A stretch of DNA of 64,000 bases from assembly GCA_038501625.1 (NCBI GenBank), contig JAZAYU010000062.1, positions 1,054,001 to 1,118,000 on the forward strand, read 5' to 3'. A program made the position numbers and the translations under genes. This stretch comes from Corbicula japonica (Eukaryota; Mollusca; Bivalvia; Venerida; Cyrenidae). This document shows, piece by piece, positions 1-14,300 of the stretch. The notes under the pieces were generated by a model. That model ran no database searches. It saw nothing but the letters and a program-made list of their open reading frames with translations, and was not told the origin of the DNA. The number at the start of each line of letters is the position of its first letter. Positions within the stretch are counted from its first letter, which is position 1.

Positions 1-1075
1 ATGTGTTCATGGGTTTACATTTTTTTGCAAACGATCTCTTAAAATTGTTATTATACATTTTAAAAAATGGACCAACAACATTTTTAATGCATGATTTGAT
101 TGGCAACTGCAATTCATTTATGTAATGAAAATAGATATAAAGAAGCATTTTGTTTCAAATCAGTTACTATAACCTGTAAAGGAGTTTTACATATGGATAA
201 TCAGACTACATGACATTGTACATGTTTATGTTTAATTGATTGAGATTATTTCATCTATTTTGGCCCAATAGCTGAACTATTTTTCAACTTAAATAAGTAA
301 TTCTATCATGCACATTTAAGTAACTTGGCTCAAATATGTACCTTATTGTCACCAAATATGTACCATATTGTCACAATATTTTTCACACGGCATCAATAGC
401 TTCAAATTACTGTTGTTAATAACTGAAAATTCCTATGGCATTGTCATTCCTGGAGATATTTTCAAATGATTTTGCAAAAATATGCCCCAAAATCTAGGTG
501 ATGTATCACACTACATATTGAAGTCTCAATGTGGTGTTAATGTGATGTACATGTATATTAAAACAGTACTTTTTAGGTCTATATTATAACTTTATTCATA
601 TACATGCATATATATTTTTGTGAATAGCATGGAACAATTTTGTGCAATTGCAAGTTACAAAATGCAAGTGTAATCAAGGTAACATTTTAAAAAATAAAAA
701 AAAATAAAATTTATTTTTCAGACAATAATATATAAATTTTCATGCACATGTGACAATGTAATATTTTCATGTATCATTGATGAAGAATTTATCAATATTC
801 AATATTGCATTAATTGAGGTAATGGAACACATTTGGGTTGTAAATTTAAGCAAGTAGCCTTTGTGTTTACACACTAAAAACCCAAATGTTTAGTAAAAGT
901 CAGATCGCCAGTTGTCCAGCTGAATTAAGTTGATGTAGACTTAAATTCTTTCCAAAAATCACATAATTTTATCGTGCATGAGTAGGCTAACAAATGTTAG
1001 AAACAAATTATTTTTTAATATAAATCATTATCTGAGATGAATAAAGCTAGAGCTCGATAAGAGGCAGTGCCTTAG
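1..1075. other. AT-rich stretch with no recognised feature
   Basis: I see no long open frame, no convincing exon and no repeat shared with the rest of the window. It is probably intron or 5' flank of the lipoprotein gene, because upstream exons of that gene must lie to the left. Confidence 0.5.
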
Positions 1076-2844
1076 TTCATATTACTTTAAACATATGTTC
1101 GTGAGTACATTTGCGCAAATTTTTTTTTCTCATGTGGATCAGTCCATTATTTTTCAGCGGGGAGCAAGATTTAACAAAATCTTGTGACGTGAACTACTTC
1201 TACAGTTTTTAAGATATTGACTTGAAACTTGATACATATGTTCGGCATGAAGTGTACATGTGTGTGACATATTTTTCTCATGTGGATCAGTCCATTATTT
1301 TTTGCAGGGGACATGATTAAACAAAATCGTGTTATGCAAAATTCTACAGTTTTTAAGATATAATACTTGAAACTAAAATTGTATGTTCTGCATGAAGTGC
1401 GCATGTAAGCGACATAGTTTTTTTGTAGATCAGTCCATTTTTTTTGGAGGGGAGCATTATTTAACAAAAACTTTTATTTTAAATCTTATGACGCAAACAA
1501 CTTCTCCAGTTTTCAAACATTAAACATATGTTTGTGAGTAGATTTCCATGACATACTTTGTTTCATGTGGATCAGTCCATTATTTTTTAGCAGGGAAGTA
1601 TGATTCAACAAAACCTTATGACACGAACTACTTCTACAGTTTTTAAGATATTCACTTGAAACTTGATACACATGTTCGGCATGAAGTGTAGATGTGCGTG
1701 ACATATTTTTCATGTGGATCAGTCCATTATTTTTTGCAGGGGACATGATTTAACAAAATCGTGTTATGCAAACTTCTACACTTACTAGGTCAACAGTTTT
1801 CAAGATATTGACTTGAAACTTTCAACATATGTTCGTGAGTACATTTGCGCAAATTTTCTTTTCGTCTCATGTGGATCAGTCCATTATTTTTCGGAGGGGA
1901 GCCCGATTTAACAAAATCTTGTGACGCGAACTACTTCTACAGTTTTTAAGATATTGACTTGAAACTTACTACATTTGTTTGTTATGAAGTGTAGATGTGT
2001 GTGACATATTTTTCGTGTGGATCAGTCCATTATTTTTTGCAGGGGACATGATTTAACAAAATCATGTTATGCAAACTTCTACACTTACTACGTCAACAGT
2101 TTTCAAGATATCGACTTGAAACTTTAAACATATGATCTTGGTACATTTGCGCAATTTTTTTTTCTCTCATGTAGATCAGTCCATTATTTTTCGGAAGGGA
2201 GCACGATTTAACAAAATCTTGTGACGCGAACTACTTCTACAGTTTTTATGATATTGACTTGAAACTTGATAAATATGATTGGCATGAAGTGTAGATGTGC
2301 GTGACATATTTTTCATGTGGATCAGTCCATTATTTTTTGCAGGGGACATGATTTAACAAAATCGTGTTATGCAAACTTCTACAGTTTTCAAGATATCGAT
2401 TTGAAACTGAAATCATATGTTCTGCATGAAGTGCGCATGTTAGTGACATATTTCTTATGGATCAGTCCATTTTTGGTTTGAGGGGAGCATTATTTAACAA
2501 AATCTTATGACACAAACTACTTCTCCAGTTTTCAAACTTTTAACATACGTTCGTGATAAGATTTGCATGACATTTTTTTTTTCATTTGGATCAGTCCATT
2601 ATTTTTGAGAAGGGGAGCACGATTCAACAAAATCTTCTGACGTCAACTACTTTTACAGTTTTGTTTACATCCGGTGAAAACCCAAGTTGCTATTTTTAAA
2701 CACAACTTTTGCAGCAAATTTTCAGGATTTCAATTATTTTTAAACTTTCACCCATGAAAGATGCAAGCATCATTTCTGTATACTCTGACAAAGCAGTATT
2801 ACGGGGGTATTTATCACCTTCAGTGATAGCTCTAGTTTATTCTC

Positions 2845-4845
2845 ATGTGGATCAGTCCATTATTTTTCAGAGGGGAGCACGATTTAAAAAAATCTTGTGA
2901 CGTGAACTACTTCTACAGTTTTTAAGATATTGACTTGAAACTTGATACATATGTTCGGCATGAAGTGTACATGTGTGTGACATATTTTTCGTGTGGATCA
3001 GTCCATTATTTTTTGCAGGAGACATGATTAAACAAAATCGTGTTATGCAAAATTCTACAGTTTTTAAGATATAATACTTCAAACTAAAATTGTATATTCT
3101 GCATGAAGTGCGCATGTAAGCGACATATTTTTTTGTGGATCAGTCCATTTTTTTTGGAGGGGAGCATTATTTAACAAAAACTTTTATTTTAAATCTTATG
3201 ACGCAAACTACTTCTCCAGTTTTCAAACTTTAAACATACGATTGTGAGTAGATTTCCATGACATACTTTGTTTCATGTGGATCAGTCCATTATTTTTTAG
3301 CAGGGGAGTATGATTCAACAAAACCTTATGACACGAACTACTTCTACAGTTTTTAAGATATTAACTTGAAACTTGATACACATGTTCGGCATGAAGTGTA
3401 GATGTGCGTGACATATTTTTCATGTGGATCAGTCCATTATTTTTTGCAGGGGACATGATTTAACAAAATCTTGTTATGCAAACTTCTACACGTACTACGT
3501 CAACATTTTTCAAGATATCGACTTGAAACTTTCAACATATGTTCGTGAGTACATTTGCGCAAATTTCTTTTCGTCTCATGTGGATCAGTCCATTATTTTT
3601 CGGAGGGGAGCCCGATTTAACAAAATCTTGTGACGCGAACTACTTCTACAGTTTTTAAGATATTGACTTGAAACTTGATACATATGTTTGTTATGAAGTG
3701 TAGATGTGTGTGACATATTTTTCGTGTGGATCAGTCCATTATTTTTTGCAGGGGACATGATTTAACCAAATCGTGTTATGCAAACTTCTACACTTACTAT
3801 GTCAACAGTTTTTAAGATATCGACTTGAAACTTTAAGCATATGTTGGTGAGTACATTTGCGCAAATTTTTTTTTCTCATGTGGATCAGTCCATTATTTTT
3901 GGAAGGGAGCATGATTCAACAAAATCTTGTAACAAGAACTACTTCTACAGTTTTTAAGATATTGACTTGAAACTTGATACATGTGTTCGGCATGAAGTGT
4001 AGATGTGCATGACATATTTTTCGTGTGGATCAGTCCATTATTTTTAGCAGGGGACATGATTTAACAAAATCGTGTTATGCAAACTTCTACACTTACTACG
4101 TCAACAGTTTTCAAGATATCGACTTGAAACTTTAAACATATGTTCTTGGTACATTTGCGCAAATGTTTTTTCTCTCATGTAGATCAGTCCATTATTTTTC
4201 GGAGGGGAGCCCGATTTAACAAAATCTTTTGACGCGAACTACTTTTACAGTTTTTATGATATTGACTTGAAACTTGATACATATGTTCGGCATGAAGTGT
4301 AGATGTGCGTGACATATTTTTCGTGTGGATCAGTCCATTATTTTTTGCAGGAGACATGATTTAACAAAATCGTGTTATGCAAACTTCTACAGTTTTCAAA
4401 ATATCGACTGAAATCATATGTTCTGCATGAAGTGCGCATGTTAGTGACATATTTCTTGTGGATCAGTCCATTTTTGGTTTGAGGGGAGCATTATTTAACA
4501 AAATCTTATGACACAAACTACTTCTCCAGTTTTCAAACTTTTAACATACGTTCGTGATTAGATTTGCATGACATATTTTTTTTCATTTGGATCAGTCCAT
4601 TATTTTTGAGAAGGGGAGCACGATTCAACAAAATCTTCTGACGTCAACTACTTTTACAGTTTTGTTTACATCCGGTGAAAACCCAAGTTGCTATTTTTAA
4701 ACACAACTTTTGCAGCAAATTTTCAGGATTTCAATTATTTTTCAACTTTCACCCATGAAAGATGCAAGCATCATTTCTGTATACTCTGACAAAGCAGTAT
4801 TACGGGGGTATTTATCACCTTCAGTGATAGCTCTAGTTTATTCTC
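2845..4845 (+). repeat. Higher-order unit 1 of the 2-kb array
   Basis: First complete unit. It carries about 13 subrepeats followed by the unique tail (about 4,650-4,840), which holds 'acatccggtgaaaacccaag', 'gggggtatttatcacc' and the CTCTAGTT end. The next unit starts directly after that end. Confidence 0.8.
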
Positions 4846-6846
4846 ATGTGGATCAGTCCATTATTTTTCAGAGGGGAGCACGATTTAAAAAAATCTTGTG
4901 ACGTGAACTACTTCTACAGTTTTTAAGATATTGACTTGAAACTTGATACATATGTTCGGCATGAAGTGTACATGTGTGTGACATATTTTTCGTGTGGATC
5001 AGTCCATTATTTTTTGCAGGAGACATGATTAAACAAAATCGTGTTATGCAAAATTCTACAGTTTTTAAGATATAATACTTCAAACTAAAATTGTATATTC
5101 TGCATGAAGTGCGCATGTAAGCGACATATTTTTTTGTGGATCAGTCCATTTTTTTTGGAGGGGAGCATTATTTAACAAAAACTTTTATTTTAAATCTTAT
5201 GACGCAAACTACTTCTCCAGTTTTCAAACTTTAAACATACGATTGTGAGTAGATTTCCATGACATACTTTGTTTCATGTGGATCAGTCCATTATTTTTTA
5301 GCAGGGGAGTATGATTCAACAAAACCTTATGACACGAACTACTTCTACAGTTTTTAAGATATTAACTTGAAACTTGATACACATGTTCGGCATGAAGTGT
5401 AGATGTGCGTGACATATTTTTCATGTGGATCAGTCCATTATTTTTTGCAGGGGACATGATTTAACAAAATCTTGTTATGCAAACTTCTACACGTACTACG
5501 TCAACATTTTTCAAGATATCGACTTGAAACTTTCAACATATGTTCGTGAGTACATTTGCGCAAATTTCTTTTCGTCTCATGTGGATCAGTCCATTATTTT
5601 TCGGAGGGGAGCCCGATTTAACAAAATCTTGTGACGCGAACTACTTCTACAGTTTTTAAGATATTGACTTGAAACTTGATACATATGTTTGTTATGAAGT
5701 GTAGATGTGTGTGACATATTTTTCGTGTGGATCAGTCCATTATTTTTTGCAGGGGACATGATTTAACCAAATCGTGTTATGCAAACTTCTACACTTACTA
5801 TGTCAACAGTTTTTAAGATATCGACTTGAAACTTTAAGCATATGTTGGTGAGTACATTTGCGCAAATTTTTTTTTCTCATGTGGATCAGTCCATTATTTT
5901 TGGAAGGGAGCATGATTCAACAAAATCTTGTAACAAGAACTACTTCTACAGTTTTTAAGATATTGACTTGAAACTTGATACATGTGTTCGGCATGAAGTG
6001 TAGATGTGCATGACATATTTTTCGTGTGGATCAGTCCATTATTTTTAGCAGGGGACATGATTTATCAAAATCGTGTTATGCAAACTTCTACACTTACTAC
6101 GTCAACAGTTTTCAAGATATCGACTTGAAACTTTAAACATATGTTCTTGGTACATTTGCGCAAATGTTTTTTCTCTCATGTAGATCAGTCCATTATTTTT
6201 CGGAGGGGAGCCCGATTTAACAAAATCTTTTGACGCGAACTACTTTTACAGTTTTTATGATATTGACTTGAAACTTGATACATATGTTCGGCATGAAGTG
6301 TAGATGTGCGTGACATATTTTTCGTGTGGATCAGTCCATTATTTTTTGCAGGAGACATGATTTAACAAAATCGTGTTATGCAAACTTCTACAGTTTTCAA
6401 AATATCGACTGAAATCATATGTTCTGCATGAAGTGCGCATGTTAGTGACATATTTCTTGTGGATCAGTCCATTTTTGGTTTGAGGGGAGCATTATTTAAC
6501 AAAATCTTATGACACAAACTACTTCTCCAGTTTTCAAACTTTTAACATACGTTCGTGATTAGATTTGCATGACATATTTTTTTTCATTTGGATCAGTCCA
6601 TTATTTTTTAGAAGGGGAGTACAATTCAACAAAACCTTCTGGCGTCAGCTACTTTTACAGTTTTGTTTACATCCGGTGAAAACCCAAGTTGCTATTTTTA
6701 AACACAACTTTTGCAGCAAATTTTCAGGATTTCAATTATTTTTCAACTTTCACCCATGAAAGATGCAAACATCATTTCTGTATACTCTGACAAAGCAGTA
6801 TTACGGGGGTATTAATCACCTTCAGTGACAGCTCTAGTTTATTCTC
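4846..6846 (+). repeat. Higher-order unit 2 of the 2-kb array
   Basis: Almost identical to unit 1 at an offset of 2,001 bp. Its tail differs at several bases, for example 'tattaatcacc' for 'tatttatcacc' and 'gtgacag' for 'gtgatag'. It shares these variants with units 3 and 4. Confidence 0.8.
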
Positions 6847-8848
6847 ATGTGGATCAGTCCATTATTTTTCAGAGGGGAGCACGATTTAAAAAAATCTTGT
6901 GACGTGAACTACTTCTACAGTTTTTAAGATATTGACTTGAAACTTGATACATATGTTCGGCATGAAGTGTACATGTGTGTGACATATTTTTCGTGTGGAT
7001 CAGTCCATTATTTTTTGCAGGAGACATGATTAAACAAAATCGTGTTATGCAAAATTCTACAGTTTTTAAGATATAATACTTCAAACTAAAATTGTATATT
7101 CTGCATGAAGTGCGCATGTAAGCGACATATTTTTTTGTGGATCAGTCCATTTTTTTTGGAGGGGAGCATTATTTAACAAAAACTTTTATTTTAAATCTTA
7201 TGACGCAAACTACTTCTCCAGTTTTCAAACTTTAAACATACGATTGTGAGTAGATTTCCATGACATACTTTGTTTCATGTGGATCAGTCCATTATTTTTT
7301 AGCAGGGGAGTATGATTCAACAAAACCTTATGACACGAACTACTTCTACAGTTTTTAAGATATTAACTTGAAACTTGATACACATGTTCGGCATGAAGTG
7401 TAGATGTGCGTGACATATTTTTCATGTGGATCAGTCCATTATTTTTTGCAGGGGACATGATTTAACAAAATCTTGTTATGCAAACTTCTACACGTACTAC
7501 GTCAACATTTTTCAAGATATCGACTTGAAACTTTCAACATATGTTCGTGAGTACATTTGCGCAAATTTTCTTTTCGTCTCATGTGGATCAGTCCATTATT
7601 TTTCGGAGGGGAGCCCGATTTAACAAAATCTTGTGACGCGAACTACTTCTACAGTTTTTAAGATACTGACTTGAAACTTGATACATATGTTTGTTATGAA
7701 GTGTAGATGTGTGTGACATATTTTTCGTGTGGATCAGTCCATTATTTTTTGCAGGGGACATGATTTAACCAAATCGTGTTATGCAAACTTCTACACTTAC
7801 TATGTCAACAGTTTTTAAGATATCGACTTGAAACTTTAAGCATATGTTGGTGAGTACATTTGCGCAAATTTTTTTTTCTCATGTGGATCAGTCCATTATT
7901 TTTGGAAGGGAGCATGATTCAACAAAATCTTGTAACAAGAACTACTTCTACAGTTTTTAAGATATTGACTTGAAACTTGATACATGTGTTCGGCATGAAG
8001 TGTAGATGTGCATGACATATTTTTCGTGTGGATCAGTCCATTATTTTTAGCAGGGGACATGATTTAACAAAATCGTGTTATGCAAACTTCTACACTTACT
8101 ATGTCAACAGTTTTCAAGATATCGACTTGAAACTTTAAACATATGTTCTTGGTACATTTGCGCAAATGTTTTTTCTCTCATGTAGATCAGTCCATTATTT
8201 TTCGGAGGGGAGCCCGATTTAACAAAATCTTTTGACGCGAACTACTTCTACAGTTTTTATGATATTGACTTGAAACTTGATACATATGTTCGGCATGAAG
8301 TGTAGATGTGCGTGACATATTTTTCGTGTGGATCAGTCCATTATTTTTTGCAGGAGACATGATTTAACAAAATCGTGTTATGCAAACTTCTACAGTTTTC
8401 AAAATATCGACTGAAATCATATGTTCTGCATGAAGTGCGCATGTTAGTGACATATTTCTTGTGGATCAGTCCATTTTTGGTTTGAGGGGAGCATTATTTA
8501 ACAAAATCTTATGACACAAACTACTTCTCCAGTTTTCAAACTTTTAACATACGTTCGTGATTAGATTTGCATGACATATTTTTTTTCATTTGGATCAGTC
8601 CATTATTTTTTAGAAGGGGAGTACAATTCAACAAAACCTTCTGGCGTCAGCTACTTTTACAGTTTTGTTTACATCCGGTGAAAACCCAAGTTGCTATTTT
8701 TAAACACAACTTTTGCAGCAAATTTTCAGGATTTCAATTATTTTTCAACTTTCACCCATGAAAGATGCAAACATCATTTCTGTATACTCTGACAAAGCAG
8801 TATTACGGGGGTATTAATCACCTTCAGTGACAGCTCTAGTTTATTCTC
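6847..8848 (+). repeat. Higher-order unit 3 of the 2-kb array
   Basis: Offset of 2,001-2,002 bp from unit 2. It carries a one-base insertion near 7,567 relative to units 1 and 2, which unit 4 shares. Units 3 and 4 are therefore the most recent duplication. Confidence 0.8.
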
Positions 8849-10850
8849 ATGTGGATCAGTCCATTATTTTTCAGAGGGGAGCACGATTTAAAAAAATCTT
8901 GTGACGTGAACTACTTCTACAGTTTTTAAGATATTGACTTGAAACTTGATACATATGTTCGGCATGAAGTGTACATGTGTGTGACATATTTTTCGTGTGG
9001 ATCAGTCCATTATTTTTTGCAGGAGACATGATTAAACAAAATCGTGTTATGCAAAATTCTACAGTTTTTAAGATATAATACTTCAAACTAAAATTGTATA
9101 TTCTGCATGAAGTGCGCATGTAAGCGACATATTTTTTTGTGGATCAGTCCATTTTTTTTGGAGGGGAGCATTATTTAACAAAAACTTTTATTTTAAATCT
9201 TATGACGCAAACTACTTCTCCAGTTTTCAAACTTTAAACATACGATTGTGAGTAGATTTCCATGACATACTTTGTTTCATGTGGATCAGTCCATTATTTT
9301 TTAGCAGGGGAGTATGATTCAACAAAACCTTATGACACGAACTACTTCTACAGTTTTTAAGATATTAACTTGAAACTTGATACACATGTTCGGCATGAAG
9401 TGTAGATGTGCGTGACATATTTTTCATGTGGATCAGTCCATTATTTTTTGCAGGGGACATGATTTAACAAAATCTTGTTATGCAAACTTCTACACGTACT
9501 ACGTCAACATTTTTCAAGATATCGACTTGAAACTTTCAACATATGTTCGTGAGTACATTTGCGCAAATTTTCTTTTCGTCTCATGTGGATCAGTCCATTA
9601 TTTTTCGGAGGGGAGCCCGATTTAACAAAATCTTGTGACGCGAACTACTTCTACAGTTTTTAAGATACTGACTTGAAACTTGATACATATGTTTGTTATG
9701 AAGTGTAGATGTGTGTGACATATTTTTCGTGTGGATCAGTCCATTATTTTTTGCAGGGGACATGATTTAACCAAATCGTGTTATGCAAACTTCTACACTT
9801 ACTATGTCAACAGTTTTTAAGATATCGACTTGAAACTTTAAGCATATGTTGGTGAGTACATTTGCGCAAATTTTTTTTTCTCATGTGGATCAGTCCATTA
9901 TTTTTGGAAGGGAGCATGATTCAACAAAATCTTGTAACAAGAACTACTTCTACAGTTTTTAAGATATTGACTTGAAACTTGATACATGTGTTCGGCATGA
10001 AGTGTAGATGTGCATGACATATTTTTCGTGTGGATCAGTCCATTATTTTTAGCAGGGGACATGATTTAACAAAATCGTGTTATGCAAACTTCTACACTTA
10101 CTACGTCAACAGTTTTCAAGATATCGACTTGAAACTTTAAACATATGTTCTTGGTACATTTGCGCAAATGTTTTTTCTCTCATGTAGATCAGTCCATTAT
10201 TTTTCGGAGGGGAGCCCGATTTAACAAAATCTTTTGACGCGAACTACTTCTACAGTTTTTATGATATTGACTTGAAACTTGATACATATGTTCGGCATGA
10301 AGTGTAGATGTGCGTGACATATTTTTCGTGTGGATCAGTCCATTATTTTTAGCAGGGGACATGATTTAACAAAATAGTGTTATGCAAACTTCTACAGTTT
10401 TCAAAATATCGACTGAAATCATATGTTCTGCATGAAGTGCGCATGTTAGTGACATATTTCTTGTGGATCAGTCCATTTTTGGTTTGAGGGGAGCATTATT
10501 TAACAAAATCTTATGACACAAACTACTTCTCCAGTTTTCAAACTTTTAACATACGTTCGTGATTAGATTTGCATGACATATTTTTTTTCATTTGGATCAG
10601 TCCATTATTTTTTAGAAGGGGAGTACAATTCAACAAAACCTTCTGACGTCAGCTACTTTTACAGTTTTGTTTACATCCGGTGAAAACCCAAGTTGCTATT
10701 TTTAAACACAACTTTTGCAGCAAATTTTCAGGATTTCAATTATTTTTCAACTTTCACCCATGAAAGATGCAAACATCATTTCTGTATACTCTGACAAAGC
10801 AGTATTACGGGGGTATTAATCACCTTCAGTGACAGCTCTAGTTCTATCTT
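8849..10850 (+). repeat. Higher-order unit 4 of the 2-kb array (last)
   Basis: Last unit of the array. Its tail ends 'gacagctctagtt' near 10,843, after which unrelated intron sequence begins. Confidence 0.8.
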
Positions 10851-11197
10851 AAACTGGTAAAAACAAATTTTCTTTTTATTTTATGTTTTTAGTGCACAAT
10901 TTGTGTGAATTTGACAGAGAAATTGCATGAAATGGCGCCAAAAACGCTTGCTTATGACATGACGTCATGACGTCATATATCTAAATTTGAGCCCGTTTTC
11001 TAAACGTTCTCATTCGGAATGTTATGTGTGTTTGGGTACCAACATTAGAAATTAGTAAAAATAAAAATGATATTTCACTGTTTGAAAACAGTGTCAGTGA
11101 TATACCAATACTGAAAAGCATAAAAAAAAAAGATTTGTGGCCTGTTATGATTATATTTTCTGATTTACATGAACAATTTCTATGCAATTATTTGTAG

Positions 11198-11380
11198 ACT
11201 GATGTTTTTGGGAAGTGCCCCACTAAATACACCTTCTCTAATGACTTGCCAAACACAGTGAGCACTTATCGCAACCTCCAAGAATGTGAGATGCCACAAG
11301 TGTTCCTGCATCAGTTCAACAATCCAGCGTCCCTGATCAAACCTCTAATGGGAGGAGTATATGAGGGAAAGATTACAGAG
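11198..11380 (+). CDS. Lipoprotein gene exon 1 (of those seen)
   Basis: The acceptor is 'tttgtag' and the donor 'gtgagc'. It codes for residues 1-61 of the partial protein and holds D-V-F-G-K-C-P-T and an E-C-E-M-P segment, resembling the cysteine-bearing beta part of the lipoprotein N-terminal domain. It ends at codon phase 0. About 175 family residues plus a signal peptide should precede it. A palindromic MITE begins about 24 bp after the donor. Confidence 0.85.
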
Positions 11381-14300
11381 GTGAGCTTAAGTACATTTCC
11401 AGGGTTGAAGGTTATAAAACTGAGATTGGAAACCAGTCTCAAATCTCAAGCATCTGACCAGTCGCCACTTCAGCCAATCAGAGCCCGTGATTATACAACT
11501 TTTTTCATGCTCGACTCAATTTGAGCATGAAAATTTGATGGCTTCGTTTCTGTTCATTATATAAAATAAAATATTTTAAACTGAATATATGACAACATTG
11601 CTCTCAACAACAACTGTTGAACAGACAGTTATTCCTTGTTTATGAAGACTGTAAATGTTTTAGACATTTTAAGTTTGAGCACAGAATTGAGTTGAGCATG
11701 AAAAAAGTTTTATAATCACAGGGCCAGATGCTTGAGATTTGAGACTGATTTCCATGCTCAGTTTTATAACCTTGGGCCCAGGATACTGAGTATACTGTGC
11801 AAGTATAAACAGTGGAAGTTGCAGCATTCTAAATGAATGTAACAATTTTAGAGAAGTTCACAGCACAAGATCATAAAACCAGGCTGTCAAGCGGTCATAC
11901 TTTTTCCTACTTTTTCCTAGTTTTTCCTACTTTTTAGTCTTGTTCCTACTTTTTCCTACTATTTTACAAAAACCTCCTACTATTCCTACTTTTTTGTCAG
12001 ATGGACAAAAGAAAAAATCTATTTCTTTTAAAAGAAGATTTTAAAAATATTTTTTTTTGTGTTCAGAAAGTAATGTACTTGTAAATGTCATACCTGTATT
12101 CATATTGATAAGTGTGAAGTTCTATGAATTTCTTCTGTCTACATAACTACCGCTATTGGTCTAACAGGCCTGACAATGTCATTTGTCTAAGTCAAAAATA
12201 GAAATAAAGGGGTTATAAAACTCATGTGGGTAAAATAGATAACAGTTAATTTCATTAATGCCAATGGAGTGTTGAAAACTCCTTAAATGCAAGTTTTTAA
12301 AACTGATAATTTAACCGTTTAAATTGCAAAAAAGTATTTTTTTAACAGGAAATCACCTTTAAACACCTCAGAAATAGTCATAACTTTATACATCGTAGAA
12401 AAGGTCTGACCGTCATTCTCATGTGATAGAAAGTGGCCAAAATGTTAAGAGTATTTAGAGGAATGTTTGAGCCATCTAGCAAGCCTCCTAGCGTAACCTT
12501 TAAAACCTTTAAGACCTGTAATTTCAGAGCAAACTTAAAAGCTTTTAAATCTTCTCAGGGCTTTTTTTTTCTTCTTTAGTAGAGACAGTCTTCCCCTCAG
12601 AAAATTTCTTTAAAATCTTGCAGTTTTCTGCAAAAAGTAACTTTACATAAGATATTTTATTTCCCTTACAGAAGAAATAATGTTATTTTCCCCCAAAATA
12701 TTGGGCATGGGTCCCATCCCTTGGCATTGAAAAACACCTGGTTCTGAAAAACCTATAAAAAGGCCAAAAAGCCTGTAGTTTTCACTCAAAATCTATAGAC
12801 TCCCAGCCTTGTCACTGTAATGGTTGTACTACTGTATTTCTCCCCCTCCCTTCTTTTTGAGTTTTTTCAGAATGCTGTTGTGTTCACCAACAAGATACAT
12901 TTAGATGTTGGCAGTAGTGTTTTCAAGACCATGGGTTTTCCATGTATTCAGCATTTATAATGTAACTCAGCATTTTTCAAAATGACCAATTATTTATTGC
13001 AACTGAACACTGCTTGTGTTATGAATGTTTGAATTTTTTCAATGAGAATTCTAACAAATGCTGAGTTGTAAAATTTATTTTTTTAAATCAGGTCTGGTGA
13101 TATGTTTACACTATTGCAACTGTGGGCAAAAGCATTTATAGCAAAGTTTAGATATAAAACATGCCTATTACAGATATATGTGGTTTTAGAGTAGGTTTCC
13201 ATGTCAATTAACTTTTTTCCCCAAAATTATAAAGGGTATGGGCCCCTTCCCCTACACTTGTATACAGATACAAATGTATATGTTATGCTTTTTCAATGAG
13301 AATTCTAACAAATGTATCCTTTATTAATTAGTTATTTTGAAATATTTACAGTAAAAGGCCTTTTTAGACTTGAGCCTTTATAAAACCCCTTTTTATGCCC
13401 CCATGAAGTGTGAGGCATATAGAGTTGCACTCATAATGCCCCCTCGGTGAGGGTCATAGAGAGTTGCACTTGTCCCTCTCTCATCAACTTCTCATTAACC
13501 AATAGGCAGAATTCTTTCAAACTTGCAAAGATTGATCAAGCAGGATGTGAAGATGATCGTAAAGAAAATGCGACTAGTTTAACCACAGTTATGGCCCTTT
13601 GTTTTACAAGTGTTCTTATAGCATTTGGGGCATCCGTGTCCCCAGGACACAGTCTAGTTTTTTCAGGCCTGCTAAGAGCTCTGATCAAGGTATAACTTGA
13701 AACACTGAAAGTCGATATTTTTTCTGCAATAAAACTGCATTTTCATTACTTTTTGAACATCTCTCATAATAGCAGGAAGATTAAACCCATGGTATTGCTG
13801 TAAGTGCTGTTTTTATTCATCAAGATGAGACCCCATTGTCCCATACTGACTCCACATAGACATCTCTTTAAGTTAGCAGTGGCAGTCTGGCTTATGTGTT
13901 GGGGCCTCAGCTGGATGACCATCATACATATAATTTGTAACAGAAAGAGTGAAGTCCCAACTCTGAAAAACTGTTTATGTATTCCTACTTTTGAGGAAAA
14001 AGTTCCTACTTTTTCCTACTTTTCTCCTACTTTTTTGTCAAAAGGGTTCCTACTTTTTTCCTACTTTTTGAAGAAAGATCACTTGACAGCCTGTAAAACT
14101 GAAACTTGAGACCAGTCTCAAATCTCAAGCATCTGATTTTCTGAAATGTGAAGCTGAATTTTCAAATGTTAAGTAAAGCACAGAATTGGTACAGGTGGAT
14201 TTATCGATTTTGCAAGATACATATTCAGTACAGGGGAGCCAGTGCAGTCATCTTTGTCCAGATGCCATGTGAAAAGCAACATAATAAGTCAACATTTAAC

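Larger units (their letters stand above)
1076..10850 (+). repeat. Two-level tandem array: about 2,001-bp units built of about 145-bp subrepeats
   Basis: A subrepeat of about 130-155 bp recurs throughout. Its landmarks are 'gtggatcagtccattattttt', 'gatttaacaaaatc', 'ctacttctacag' and 'gacttgaaact'. About 13 subrepeats plus a unique 3' segment of about 200 bp form a higher-order unit. Units begin near 2,845, 4,846, 6,847 and 8,849, with offsets of 2,001-2,002 bp, and are nearly identical. The part before 2,845 is a more diverged partial unit. Open frames inside are by-products of the repeat and are not genes. Each unit ends with a G-run, a small hairpin and CTCTAGTT. Confidence 0.9.

Noticed and set aside
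1171..9625. Recurring open frames of 60-100 codons on both strands in the 2-kb array
   Set aside because: They recur with the repeat period, have no start context or family likeness, and are a by-product of the tandem unit.
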